Position numbers and translations under genes: made by a program. From Paractinoplanes toevensis (lineage in GTDB: Bacteria > Actinomycetota > Actinomycetes > Mycobacteriales > Micromonosporaceae), in assembly GCF_018332695.1 (NCBI RefSeq), contig NZ_BOQN01000083.1:58090-122089 (forward strand): a stretch of DNA of 64,000 nt, written 5' to 3'. This document shows positions 19,458-27,620 of the stretch, piece by piece. The notes below the pieces were generated by a model that was not told where the DNA came from, ran no database searches, and saw nothing but the letters and a program-made list of their open reading frames with translations. Numbering within the stretch: position 1 is the first letter of the stretch; the number at the start of each line of letters is the position of its first letter.

Positions 19458-20251
19458 CGCGGGGCCTCGATCTCCGCGCCGGGGATCCGCGGCCCATGCT
19501 TTCGTGCCCTGATCATCTTTGCGGCCAAGGGGAGAGCTGCGGCGCCCATCAGAACGGCTCCCCAAGCCGCGGACGCGGGGAGGCCCAGGAAGACCGCGTG
19601 GGCGAGCACCGACGAAGCGTACGTCCAGAACCAGAGTGTGATGATCGGCGCGTCACCCACCGTGGGGGTGTTGACTGCCCGGCCGCCGGCGGCGGACAGG
19701 GCGAGCATCAGCAGCAGGGCGAAGCCCAGCCAGCCCAGATAGTTGCCGATCGGGATGCCGGGCACGCCGGGCAACGCGGGGGTGGGGGAGTGCCATCGCC
19801 AGTAACCCTCGGCGACCATCTGCGGGTCGAGGAAGAGGTCCCAGGCGGCCAGGCCGGCGGCCGCCACGACGATGCGAATTGTCGGGTTCCGCGTGAGCCG
19901 GGTCGCCGCCACCCAGGCCGGCCAGGCCATCCAGGTCCAGGCCAGCGGGATGATCAGGGGGACGTCGAGGAGCTTAGGTCCGAGTTCGCCGGAATAGTCG
20001 TAGGTGCCGAACGGGAAACCCGTCGCGACGCCGATCGCCTCCACCGCGAAACCGCCCACCGTGGCCGTGCCGATCAGGGCGGCGGCCGCGCGCGGGCCGC
20101 GGGTCAGCCCGGCGTGCGCGACCGACGTGGCGTAACCGAGCAGGACCGTGCTGACGGTCAGTGCGGCGCGGGTGCCGCCGCCGGTCAGCGGATAACAGAT
20201 CTGGGCCAGGACCAGGGCGGCGAGCAGCGCCCACGGCAGGCGGGTGCGCAT
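19454..20251 (-). CDS. cruF: carotenoid 1',2'-hydratase, CruF family
   Basis: A 265-residue integral membrane protein of the CruF/bisanhydrobacterioruberin hydratase family (DUF422). It has about seven helices, with family segments such as P-F-G-T-Y-D-Y-S, W-D-L-F-L-D-P-Q-M-V and G-Y-W-R-W near the middle. It adds water across the 1',2' double bond of a psi end, giving the tertiary alcohol that the next gene product can glycosylate. It is 7 bp downstream of the GNAT gene and overlaps the glycosyltransferase gene by 4 nt. Confidence 0.88.
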   Translation of the reverse strand: MRTRLPWALLAALVLAQICYPLTGGGTRAALTVSTVLLGYATSVAHAGLTRGPRAAAALIGTATVGGFAVEAIGVATGFPFGTYDYSGELGPKLLDVPLIIPLAWTWMAWPAWVAATRLTRNPTIRIVVAAAGLAAWDLFLDPQMVAEGYWRWHSPTPALPGVPGIPIGNYLGWLGFALLLMLALSAAGGRAVNTPTVGDAPIITLWFWTYASSVLAHAVFLGLPASAAWGAVLMGAAALPLAAKMIRARKHGPRIPGAEIEAPR

Positions 20252-20258
20252 CGTCCGG

Positions 20259-20837
20259 TTACATGCCGACGATGCCGGGCGCGTCCTCGACGGGCCGGTC
20301 CACCAGCGGCAGCTCGCGGCCCAGGATCGCGAACGCGCGCTCGTCGCCGGGGAAGAGGAAGTCGCGCAGCACATCGACGAAACCGAACCGCCGGTACAGC
20401 CGCCAGGCCCGGGACTTCTGCTCGTCGGCCTCGGGAGTGGACAGCAGCACCGTCTTGCCGTCGGCCATGGCCAGGAGGGCGCGCAGCTGGCGGGCGCCGA
20501 CGCCGTGGCCCTGCGCGGCCGGCCGGACGTGCAGCTCGACCACCTCGAAGCAATCGGACAGCCAGTGCTCGCGGTTCTGGTCGTCGAGGGCCGAGCGCAC
20601 CTGGTCGTGCCACCACTGGCCGGGACCGGACGTGTAGCCGTAGCCGAAACCGGCGAGCCGGCCGTCGGTGGTGAGGGTGGCCACTGCCCGGAAACCGGGC
20701 CGGCGGACGTGGGCGCCGATGTAGCCGCGCCGCGTCTGCAGCAGCTCCTGGCGGTAGCCCATGGCCTCGCCGTAGACGGCGACCACGTCGTCCAGGCGGC
20801 GGAGCAGGTCGTCCGGCTGCCACGCAACGAGCCTCAT
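20259..20837 (-). CDS. GNAT family acetyltransferase
   Basis: A 192-residue GNAT protein. The acetyl-CoA site is V-R-P-A-A-Q-G-H-G-V-G-A-R-Q-L, followed by the usual C-terminal W-R-L-Y-R-R-F-G-F-V. The substrate is unknown. It is embedded in the carotenoid run: it overlaps the CrtA-like gene by 4 nt and lies 7 bp before cruF. It could act on a carotenoid sugar or be a bystander, and the sequence does not decide. Confidence 0.85.
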   Translation of the reverse strand: MRLVAWQPDDLLRRLDDVVAVYGEAMGYRQELLQTRRGYIGAHVRRPGFRAVATLTTDGRLAGFGYGYTSGPGQWWHDQVRSALDDQNREHWLSDCFEVVELHVRPAAQGHGVGARQLRALLAMADGKTVLLSTPEADEQKSRAWRLYRRFGFVDVLRDFLFPGDERAFAILGRELPLVDRPVEDAPGIVGM

Positions 20838-21508
20838 ACCTCAGTCTGCCCCTCTTCCAGCCAGCCCAGCACCGTGCGGTCACCGGTGATGCCGTCGACC
20901 GCGAACCGGGCGAACAACTCCTCGGCGTACCACCGGGTGGCCGGGGTGCGTGCGATCACCGCGCGGTGCTCCGGCTGACGGTACGCGAACCGGGTCAGGT
21001 CCGCCGCATCACGCCACAGGCTGACCGTGCCCTGCCAGCCGATCGGTGCCTCACCGATGCCGAACCGGGCCAGCAGGCCGGGCGCGCTGTGCAACTCCCG
21101 GACCACCGGCGGGACGGCCTGCCAGAAGGTCAGGGCCCGGCTGGGGCGCAGGCGCGCACGGGTGAGGGCGAGAACCATGCCGTCGTGCTTCCCGCCGGAC
21201 GGGTCGCCGAACGGGGTGCGGCCCGACCAGGTGCCCCGGCTGGTCAGCGGGGTGAGGTCGACGGTTGCCTTGGCCGCGGCCAGCCGATCCCAGGCGGGCA
21301 GTTCCGTCCGGGCGGAGCTCACGATCAGGGCGGCCCACCGGGTCAGATCCGAGTCGCCGGGACCGAAGGTGTCGCCCGTACCCGTACCCAGGAATTTTGC
21401 GAATTGGACTTTGTCCGGTTTTTTCTGGGTGAGGGCGAGGGCCCGGCGCAGCAGGACCGCGCCGATCCTCCGCCTCGGCACCCGCCAGACGTGCAGGGTT
21501 ACCGGCAT
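20834..21508 (-). CDS. CrtA-like (spheroidene monooxygenase family) protein
   Basis: A 224-residue protein resembling the spheroidene monooxygenase (CrtA) family. Family features are the early H-V-W-R-V-P beta strand, a central F-W-Q-A-V, and the closing block G-W-Q-G-T-V-S-L-W-R-D, F-A-Y-R-Q-P-E-H and W-Y-A-E-E-L-F-A-R-F. CrtA places oxygen at C-2 of acyclic carotenoid ends. Here, in tight linkage with CruF, a glycosyltransferase and a CrtD-type desaturase, it could oxidise C-2' of the same psi end. This is inference, since some actinobacterial members sit outside carotenoid clusters. Confidence 0.65.
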   Translation of the reverse strand: MPVTLHVWRVPRRRIGAVLLRRALALTQKKPDKVQFAKFLGTGTGDTFGPGDSDLTRWAALIVSSARTELPAWDRLAAAKATVDLTPLTSRGTWSGRTPFGDPSGGKHDGMVLALTRARLRPSRALTFWQAVPPVVRELHSAPGLLARFGIGEAPIGWQGTVSLWRDAADLTRFAYRQPEHRAVIARTPATRWYAEELFARFAVDGITGDRTVLGWLEEGQTEV

Positions 21509-21514
21509 GGGTGG

Positions 21515-21997
21515 TCAGGCCACCGCGGCGGGCGTGCCCGCGGTGACCCGGACCAACTCGGCGTAGGTGATCGGGAAGACCGCGCGGGGCACGCCGCCGG
21601 CCGCCCAGATCACGTCATATTGCTGCAGAGCCGTGTCGACCAGCGTGCGCACCGGCTTCGGGTGACCCAGCGGCGCGACCCCGCCGATCGGCTGGCCGGT
21701 GTGCTCGCGGACGAACTCCGGGGTGGCTCGGCGCACCTTGGTGATGCCGTGCTCGGCGGCCAGCTTGGCCGTGTCGACCCGGTGCGCGCCCGAGGTCAGG
21801 ACCAGCAGCGGCGCGCCGTCCGCGTCGAAGATCAGCGAGTTGGCGATCTGGCCGACCTCGACGCCGAGGGCCGCGGCGGCCGCGGCGGCGGTGTGCACGG
21901 CCTCGTCCAGGACGATCACCTGGGTCTGGCCGACGCCCGCGGCGTCCAGGGCGTCCCGGACCGCGACGACGTTCGGGTGGTTCTCCATGTCGATCAT
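21515..21997 (-). CDS. YbaK/EbsC-type aminoacyl-tRNA deacylase
   Basis: A 160-residue YbaK/ProX-fold protein, which trims mischarged tRNAs, usually Cys-tRNA(Pro). Family blocks are V-G-Q-I-A-N-S-L-I-F, V-L-T-S-G-A-H-R-V-D and the glycine-rich G-Q-P-I-G-G-V-A-P-L-G-H, with the conserved Lys in the D-T-A-K-L region. The start at 21997 overlaps the aldo/keto reductase stop (ATGA), and an ATG at 21988 is possible. Its place among the redox and carotenoid genes seems to be operon sharing rather than shared function. Confidence 0.88.
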   Translation of the reverse strand: MIDMENHPNVVAVRDALDAAGVGQTQVIVLDEAVHTAAAAAAALGVEVGQIANSLIFDADGAPLLVLTSGAHRVDTAKLAAEHGITKVRRATPEFVREHTGQPIGGVAPLGHPKPVRTLVDTALQQYDVIWAAGGVPRAVFPITYAELVRVTAGTPAAVA

Positions 21998-22995
21998 TCT
22001 TTCCCGAGGTAGCCCCGGCCGAACACCCAGGGCGCGATGCCGTTGACGAAGTCGTGCGGGAAGCCGAGCTTGAAGTCGGTGGCCGCGGTCAGCGTGTCGA
22101 CCTGCTCCGGGGTCAGCGTCACGTCGAGGGTGCCCAGGTTGTCGGTGAGCTGGTCGAGGGAGCGGGCGCCGATGATCGGGATGATCGACTTCGAGCGGGC
22201 GGTGGTCCAGGCGATCGCCACCTGCGACGGGGTGGCCCCGATCTCGTCGGCGACCTTCTGTACGGCGGCCGCGGCGGCGTGCTGGCGCTCGTCGATGTCG
22301 GCCGGATTGTGCCGGCCGGTCCCCGACTTGTCGGTGTATTTGCCGGAAAGGATGCCGCCGGCGAGGGGGCTCCAGGCGGTGACCGCGAGGCCGAGCGACT
22401 CGGCCATCGGCAGCAGTTCCCGCTCGATGTCGCGGTCGATCACGTTGTACGGCATCTGCAGGGCGGTGAACGGGGACCAGCCGCGCAGCTCGGCCAGGGT
22501 CTGGCCGCGGGCGATCACCCAGGCCGGCGCATCGGAGATGCCGACATAAAGAACTTTTCCCGAGCGTACGGCGTCGTCGAGCGCCCGCATCGTCTCCTCG
22601 ATCGGAGTCGCCGAATCCCACACGTGCACCCAGTAGATGTCGAGGTAGTCGGTGCGCAGCCGGCGCAGGCTGGTCTCCAGTGAGGCGCGCAGGTTCTTCC
22701 GGGCGTTGCCGCCGGCGTTCGGATCGTTCGCGTCGCGGGTCGCGGTGTACTTGCTGGACAGCACGAACGACTCGCGCCGGCCGGCCAGCAGGTCGCCGAG
22801 AATCTCCTCGCTCTGCCCGTTCCGGTAGTTGATCGCGGTGTCGACGGTGTTGCCGCCCGCCTCGGCGTACGCGTCGAGGATGCGGCGGCACTCCTCCGGC
22901 GGCGCGCCGACGCCGCCCTGCTCGCCGAAGGTCATCGCGCCGAGGATCAGCTCCGACACGCGCAGCCCGCTCGGGCCGAGGGTCCGGTATCTCAT
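21994..22995 (-). CDS. aldo/keto reductase
   Basis: A 333-residue NADPH-dependent aldo/keto reductase with a TIM-barrel fold. The catalytic Asp and Tyr are in D-T-A-I-N-Y, the Lys in L-S-S-K-Y and the His in Y-W-V-H-V-W-D. The C-terminal cofactor block I-I-P-I-I-G-A-R-S is typical of the YajO/AKR12-like group. It reduces an unknown carbonyl compound in the cytoplasm. It is 7 bp after the SDR gene. Confidence 0.9.
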   Translation of the reverse strand: MRYRTLGPSGLRVSELILGAMTFGEQGGVGAPPEECRRILDAYAEAGGNTVDTAINYRNGQSEEILGDLLAGRRESFVLSSKYTATRDANDPNAGGNARKNLRASLETSLRRLRTDYLDIYWVHVWDSATPIEETMRALDDAVRSGKVLYVGISDAPAWVIARGQTLAELRGWSPFTALQMPYNVIDRDIERELLPMAESLGLAVTAWSPLAGGILSGKYTDKSGTGRHNPADIDERQHAAAAAVQKVADEIGATPSQVAIAWTTARSKSIIPIIGARSLDQLTDNLGTLDVTLTPEQVDTLTAATDFKLGFPHDFVNGIAPWVFGRGYLGKE

Positions 22996-23002
22996 CCGGC
23001 GA

Positions 23003-23797
23003 TTAAATACCCACGGCGGCGGCGCTGGCGTCCCATAATTTCGCCGCGGCGGCCGGGTCGGCGGCGTAGGAGGCCGGTTTCTTCACCTCGTGCCCGACGT
23101 AGTAGCCGCCGTCGACCAGATCGGGCGTGGTGGCGAGCCACACCAGCAGGGCGCCGGCCTTCTCCGGAGTCACCAGGAACGGCGCGAACCGGTAGAACAG
23201 CCGGGTCAGGGTGCCGTCGCCGAAGTTGGTGCGCACCACGCCCGGGTGGAACGACACGCTGGTGATGTCCGGCCAGCGGCGGGCCGCCTCCGACGCGAAG
23301 AGGATGTTCGCGGCCTTGGCGCCGCCGTAGGCACGGAAGCCCTGGCCACTGGTGAAGTCGTCGGGATTCGGCTGTCCGGAACGGTGCGCGTCCGAGGCGG
23401 TGTTGACGATCCGGCCGCCGGCCAGGCGCTCACGCAGCAGGTTGGTCAGCAGGAACGGGCCCAGGTGGTTGCCCTGGACGGTGGCCTCGTAACCATCCAC
23501 CGTCTTTCGATACTGCGCGATCATGCCGCCCGCGTTGTTGGCCAGCACGTCGATCTTCGGGTACGTGTCGAGCAGGTGCGCGGCCAGCTCGCGGACCTCG
23601 GTCAGCGACTCGAAATCGGCGCGGAACTGCCCCGGCTCCCGCCCATTCCCGGCCTGCCGTACCTTCGCGACGGCGGCGGCCAGCCGCTCGGGGTTGCGGC
23701 CGACGACGACCACCCGGTCGCCCTGCGCGGCCAGTTGCTCGGCGGCGGCCAGGCCGACCCCGGAACTGGCGCCCGTGATGACTACGGTCCGATCCAT
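23003..23797 (-). CDS. short-chain dehydrogenase/reductase
   Basis: A 264-residue classical SDR of the retinol-dehydrogenase-like group. It has the cofactor motif T-G-A-S-S-G-V-G-L, N-N-A-G-G, a catalytic Ser in N-T-A-S-D-A-H, and the Tyr and Lys of Y-G-G-A-K. It is the first gene of the ten-gene minus-strand run, so the operon promoter should lie in the 38 bp shared with the divergent APC permease gene. Confidence 0.9.
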   Translation of the reverse strand: MDRTVVITGASSGVGLAAAEQLAAQGDRVVVVGRNPERLAAAVAKVRQAGNGREPGQFRADFESLTEVRELAAHLLDTYPKIDVLANNAGGMIAQYRKTVDGYEATVQGNHLGPFLLTNLLRERLAGGRIVNTASDAHRSGQPNPDDFTSGQGFRAYGGAKAANILFASEAARRWPDITSVSFHPGVVRTNFGDGTLTRLFYRFAPFLVTPEKAGALLVWLATTPDLVDGGYYVGHEVKKPASYAADPAAAAKLWDASAAAVGI

Positions 23798-23835
23798 TGG
23801 TGCATCCTGGCATCTTCATCCACGATCGGGGAGCG

Positions 23836-25782
23836 ATGAGTACCGAGATCAACGTGCCGGCTGTGGTCGAGAGTCCGGCGCACCCGCACGTTCCCCAGCA
23901 CACGGTGAGTCGCTGGCTGCTCGCCCACCGGGTGCAGCCGGTCGGCCCGGAGTCCGCCCAGACCGACCACGAGCAGCCCTGGTGGAAGGTCATGTGCCTG
24001 ACCGGGGTCGACTACTTCTCCACGCTGTCCTATCTGCCGGCCATCGCGGCGCTCGCCGCCGGTGCCCTCTCGCCGCTCGCGACGCTGCTGATCGTGGCGC
24101 TGACCCTGTTCGGGATGCTGCCGATGTACCGGCGGGTCGCCAAGGAGAGCCCGCACGGCCAGGGCTCGGTGGCGATGCTCGAGCATCTGCTGCCGTTCTG
24201 GCGGGGCAAGCTGTTCGTGCTGGTCCTGCTCGGTTTCGTGTGCACCTCGTGGATCATCACGATCACGCTGTCGGCGGCCGACGCCACCGTGCACATGTCC
24301 GAGAACCCGTACTTTCCGAGTTTCTTCCACGGTCATGCCGTACTCATCACCGTGGTCCTGCTGTTGATCCTCGGTTTTGTCTTTCTGCTCGGTTTCAGCG
24401 AGGCCGTCGGGGTCGCGATCCCGCTGGTCGCGATCTTCCTGCTGCTCAACGCGGTGATCACGGTGGTCGGCCTGGTCGACGTCTTCACCACGCCGGGTGC
24501 CTTCTCGTCCTGGACTTCCTCGCTGACCTCGTCCGGCAATCCTTTCGGACCGTCCATCCTGGCCTTCCCGGCGCTGGTCCTCGGCCTGTCCGGCTTCGAG
24601 ACCGGGGTCAGCATGATGCCGCTGATCAGGGCGTCCTCGCCGCAACAGCGGATCGTCAATACCCGCAAACTGCTCACCACCGCCGCGCTGATCATGAGCG
24701 TCTACCTGATCGCGACGTCGTTCATCACCACCGTTCTCATCCCGAAAAACGAGTTCGAACCGGGCGGCGCGGCGAACGGCCGGGCGCTCGCCTACCTCGC
24801 CCACGAGAAGCTCGGCGAGGTCTTCGGCACCGCCTACGACATCAGCAGCATCCTGATCCTCTGGTTCGCGGGCGCCTCCGCGATGGCCGGCCTGATCAAC
24901 ATCGTGCCCCGCTACCTGCCCGGTTACGGCATGGCGCCGGAGTGGGGCCGGGCCGTCCGGCCGGTCGTGCTGGTCTACACCGCGATCAGCGTCGGCATCA
25001 CGATCGCCTTCGGCGCCGACGTCAACGCGCAGGCCGGCGCCTATGCCACCGGCATTCTGGCGATGATGGTCTCCGGCGCGGTCGCGGTCACCATCTCGGC
25101 CGCGCGGGCCGGACAGCGGCGGGCCGCCGCCGGCTTCGCGATTCTCACCCTGATCCTGCTGTACGCCCTGGGCGACAACATCATCGAGAAGCCGGACGGG
25201 ATCGCGATCTCGGCGGTGTTCGTGGCCGGGATCATCGTGGTCTCGCTGATCTCCCGGGTCAGCCGCACCACCGAGCTGCGGGCCGAGCGGATCGAGTTCG
25301 ACGAGGCCGCCCGGCAGTACATCGCCGACTCCATCACCAACGACGGCGAGCTGGACATCGTCGCCAACCGGCGGGAGCACGGCACCTCGGCGGAGTACGC
25401 CTACAAGGAGGACGAGCAGCGCCGGATGAACCCGGTGCCCGGCCGCAACGACATCCTCTTCCTCGAGGTCGAGGTGGCCGATCCGTCCGGGTTCAGCGGG
25501 GTGCTCGAGGTGCACGGCGCCGAGGTGGCCGGCCACCGGGTGCTGCGGGTGAAGAGCCCGGCCGCACCGAACGCGATCGCGGCGGTCCTGCTCGCCCTGC
25601 GCGACGCCACCGGCGTCCGGCCGCACTGCTATTTCGCCTGGGCCGAGGGAAGCCCGCTGGTCCACCTGTTCCGCTACCTGCTGCTCGGCCGCGGCGACAC
25701 CGCCCCGGTGGTGCGCGAGATCATCCGCAAGACCGAGCCCGACATCGAGCGTCGCCCGGTCATCCACGTCGGCGGAGTCTAG
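23836..25782 (+). CDS. APC superfamily permease
   Basis: A 648-residue transporter with about 12 membrane helices in the first 450 residues and a soluble C-terminal domain of about 190 residues. The N-terminal block T-G-V-D-Y-F-S-T-L-S-Y-L and the G-F-E-T-G-V-S segment fit the amino acid/polyamine/cation superfamily. The large cytoplasmic tail recalls the KUP/KimA-type potassium importers, but I cannot assign the substrate. A GGGGAG site 5 bases before the ATG at 23836 fixes the start. Confidence 0.8.
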   Translation: MSTEINVPAVVESPAHPHVPQHTVSRWLLAHRVQPVGPESAQTDHEQPWWKVMCLTGVDYFSTLSYLPAIAALAAGALSPLATLLIVALTLFGMLPMYRRVAKESPHGQGSVAMLEHLLPFWRGKLFVLVLLGFVCTSWIITITLSAADATVHMSENPYFPSFFHGHAVLITVVLLLILGFVFLLGFSEAVGVAIPLVAIFLLLNAVITVVGLVDVFTTPGAFSSWTSSLTSSGNPFGPSILAFPALVLGLSGFETGVSMMPLIRASSPQQRIVNTRKLLTTAALIMSVYLIATSFITTVLIPKNEFEPGGAANGRALAYLAHEKLGEVFGTAYDISSILILWFAGASAMAGLINIVPRYLPGYGMAPEWGRAVRPVVLVYTAISVGITIAFGADVNAQAGAYATGILAMMVSGAVAVTISAARAGQRRAAAGFAILTLILLYALGDNIIEKPDGIAISAVFVAGIIVVSLISRVSRTTELRAERIEFDEAARQYIADSITNDGELDIVANRREHGTSAEYAYKEDEQRRMNPVPGRNDILFLEVEVADPSGFSGVLEVHGAEVAGHRVLRVKSPAAPNAIAAVLLALRDATGVRPHCYFAWAEGSPLVHLFRYLLLGRGDTAPVVREIIRKTEPDIERRPVIHVGGV

Positions 25783-25811
25783 AAATTCTCTGACTCAGGT
25801 CAGAGAATTTC
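25782..25811. promoter_or_regulatory. 13-bp perfect inverted repeat before MarR-GNAT gene
   Basis: GAAATTCTCTGAC, a 4-base loop, then GTCAGAGAATTTC. It starts at the last base of the permease stop codon and ends 3 bases before the regulator's ATG. GAGAAT (25803-25808) within it could be a -10 for a leaderless message. It most likely is the autoregulatory operator. A hairpin terminator for the permease is the alternative. Confidence 0.75.
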
Positions 25812-25814
25812 CCC

Positions 25815-26696
25815 ATGGACCAGATCGAGCTCGTACGCGACTTCAACCGCTTCTACACCCGGCGGCTCGGCGTCCTCGACGATCGCTACCTGGGTCTCGA
25901 CCGGCCGTGGAGCGAGTCCCGGTTGCTGTTCGAGATCGGTGCCGCGGCCGACCTGCGTGACCTGCGGGAACGGCTCGGGCTCGACTCCGGCTACCTCAGC
26001 CGGATGCTGCGGTCCCTGCAGGAGCAGGGCCTGGTCGTGGTGCGGCCGCACCCGTCCGACGGCCGGGTGCGGGTGGCCGAGCTGACCCCGGCCGGTGTGC
26101 GGGCCCGGGCCGACCTGGACGCGCGGGCCCGGGAGAGCGTGGGGGAGCTGCTCGGGCAGCTGACCGCCGCGCAGCGGGACCGGCTGGTCGCGGCCCAGGA
26201 CCAGGTCCGCCGGCTGCTGCGGATGGCCTCCGTCGTGGTCGAGGCGGTGCCGGACGACGCGCCTGCGGCGCGGGAATGCCTGCGTCGATACGCCGCCGAG
26301 CTCGCTGCCCGCTTTCCGGAGGGGTACGACGAGAGCGCGCTGATCCGTCCCGGTGAACTGGCCCGGTCCGGCGGCGAGTTCCTGGTGGCGTTCGAGGACC
26401 GCACGGCCGTCGGCTGCGGTGCCTGGCAGGTGCTGGAGCGGCGCGCTCACGTCGCCGAGATCCGGCACCTGTGGATCGGCCCGGAGTGCCGGGGGCTCGG
26501 GCTCGGGCGCCGGCTGCTGTCCCGGCTCGAACACGGTGCCGCCGAGCAGGGGATCCGGGTTCTCCGGCTGGGCACGCACTCGTCGCTGCCGGAGGCCGCG
26601 GCGCTGTACCGGAGCAGCGGCTACCGGGAGATCCCGCCGTACGGCGATTCGCCGTACAACCAGCTCACCTTCGAGAAGTCGGTCGGCCCGCGCTGA
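25815..26696 (+). CDS. MarR-type regulator fused to GNAT acetyltransferase
   Basis: A 293-residue two-domain protein. Residues about 5-140 form a MarR winged helix domain (D-L-R-E-R-L-G-L-D-S-G-Y-L-S-R-M-L-R, then the wing P-H-P-S-D-G-R-V-R). Residues about 150-285 form a GNAT domain with the acetyl-CoA loop C-R-G-L-G-L-G-R-R-L. This fused architecture is known in actinobacteria and proteobacteria, but its acetyl acceptor is mostly unknown. The message appears leaderless, and its start region is covered by a perfect inverted repeat. Confidence 0.9.
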   Translation: MDQIELVRDFNRFYTRRLGVLDDRYLGLDRPWSESRLLFEIGAAADLRDLRERLGLDSGYLSRMLRSLQEQGLVVVRPHPSDGRVRVAELTPAGVRARADLDARARESVGELLGQLTAAQRDRLVAAQDQVRRLLRMASVVVEAVPDDAPAARECLRRYAAELAARFPEGYDESALIRPGELARSGGEFLVAFEDRTAVGCGAWQVLERRAHVAEIRHLWIGPECRGLGLGRRLLSRLEHGAAEQGIRVLRLGTHSSLPEAAALYRSSGYREIPPYGDSPYNQLTFEKSVGPR

Positions 26697-27068
26697 GGGT
26701 TGCGTTTTTGTCGTACAGGCGTGCTAGCCTTCTTCTTGGTTAGAACGGATGTTCGAAAGCATTCGAACTAGCTCCGGAAGCGGTGTTTCGCGGCACGGCT
26801 TCCGGGTGCGGCACCCGCGAAGTGCCGCACGTGAGGTTCCGGGCATTCGCGGGTCCGGTCCCCTCAAGACAAGGCAGGACCGCCGTCCGCTGCCCCCCGA
26901 CCCCCGGGTGGCGGGCGGCGGGCCCGCCGGTCAGGTCCGGCCGGGTGTGGTGTGGGGAAGCTTCACGCCCGGCCGGCTCGGCGGCACCACCACCGCTGCG
27001 CCTTCCTCCGCAGCTGATCGGTTCGACCCCGACACGTCGGATGCGACACACGCGAGGAGAGACGACCT
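26697..27068 (+). promoter_or_regulatory. 372-bp leader of the SOS mutasome operon
   Basis: This gene-free stretch carries an SOS-type box near its start (26743-26754), a second palindrome next to it (26751-26768), and then a very GC-rich leader of about 300 bases with several potential hairpins (for example around 26900-26945). It ends in a GAGGAGAG ribosome binding site for the HEPN gene. I see no credible open reading frame in it. Confidence 0.6.
26743..26768. promoter_or_regulatory. LexA (SOS) box plus adjoining palindrome
   Basis: GAAC-GGAT-GTTC (26743-26754) matches the actinobacterial/Gram-positive LexA consensus GAAC-N4-GTTC. The GTTCGAA at 26751-26757 also pairs with TTCGAAC at 26762-26768 across a 4-base spacer. 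The boxes lie about 300 bp before the HEPN-imuA-imuB-dnaE2 genes. The imuB and dnaE2 genes are known members of the LexA regulon. Confidence 0.85.
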
Positions 27069-27572
27069 ATGGCGAGCAACACGGCGCCGGGCCTCATGCA
27101 GGTTCCCGGCTTGGCGCACGCGCCGACCGCGGCCATCCAGACGGAGGCCCCCACGGTCCCGGCGCACATGCTGCCGCACCGCACCCCGTCCCAGCTGCTG
27201 GTGATAGCCCGGCAGGGCCTGACCGAGGCGGCGCACACCCGCCCCGACGGCCTCCGCTACGCCGCGGCCCACCTCGCCGCGCTCCGGGCCGCCGCCGCGA
27301 TCCTCGCGGCCCGCGCCCGCCCCGCCGCACCCACCCGTCGCCGCCCGGTGACCAGCGTCTGGTCCCTGCTGGTCCTGGTGGCCCCCGAGTTCGGCGAGTG
27401 GGCGAGCTATTTCGCCCTCGGCGCCACCAAGCGGGCCGCGGCCGAGGCCGGCATCCCCCGGGTGGTGAGTCCCCGGGAGGCCGACGACCTGCTCCGGGCC
27501 GCCGAGCAGTTCGTGACGGTGGTCGAGAGCTCCCTGGGCTTGAGCTACCAGCCACCGCTCGCCGCTGCCTGA
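27069..27572 (+). CDS. SAV_6107 family HEPN domain protein
   Basis: A 167-residue helical protein of the actinobacterial SAV_6107-type HEPN family. It has a disordered N-terminus, helices rich in Ala and Arg, and the conserved core W-S-L-L-V-L-V-A-P-E-F-G-E-W-A. An R-x4-H motif (Arg63 to His68) is present, the signature of HEPN ribonucleases, although it lies in an early helix. The gene opens the imuA-imuB-dnaE2 operon behind an SOS box and has a strong GAGGAGAG site. Its role in the damage response is unknown. Confidence 0.82.
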   Translation: MASNTAPGLMQVPGLAHAPTAAIQTEAPTVPAHMLPHRTPSQLLVIARQGLTEAAHTRPDGLRYAAAHLAALRAAAAILAARARPAAPTRRRPVTSVWSLLVLVAPEFGEWASYFALGATKRAAAEAGIPRVVSPREADDLLRAAEQFVTVVESSLGLSYQPPLAAA

Positions 27573-27620
27573 CCCGCCCGATCGCGGGCCAGAAACACTG
27601 TGACACGGAGCGGGGCAACG

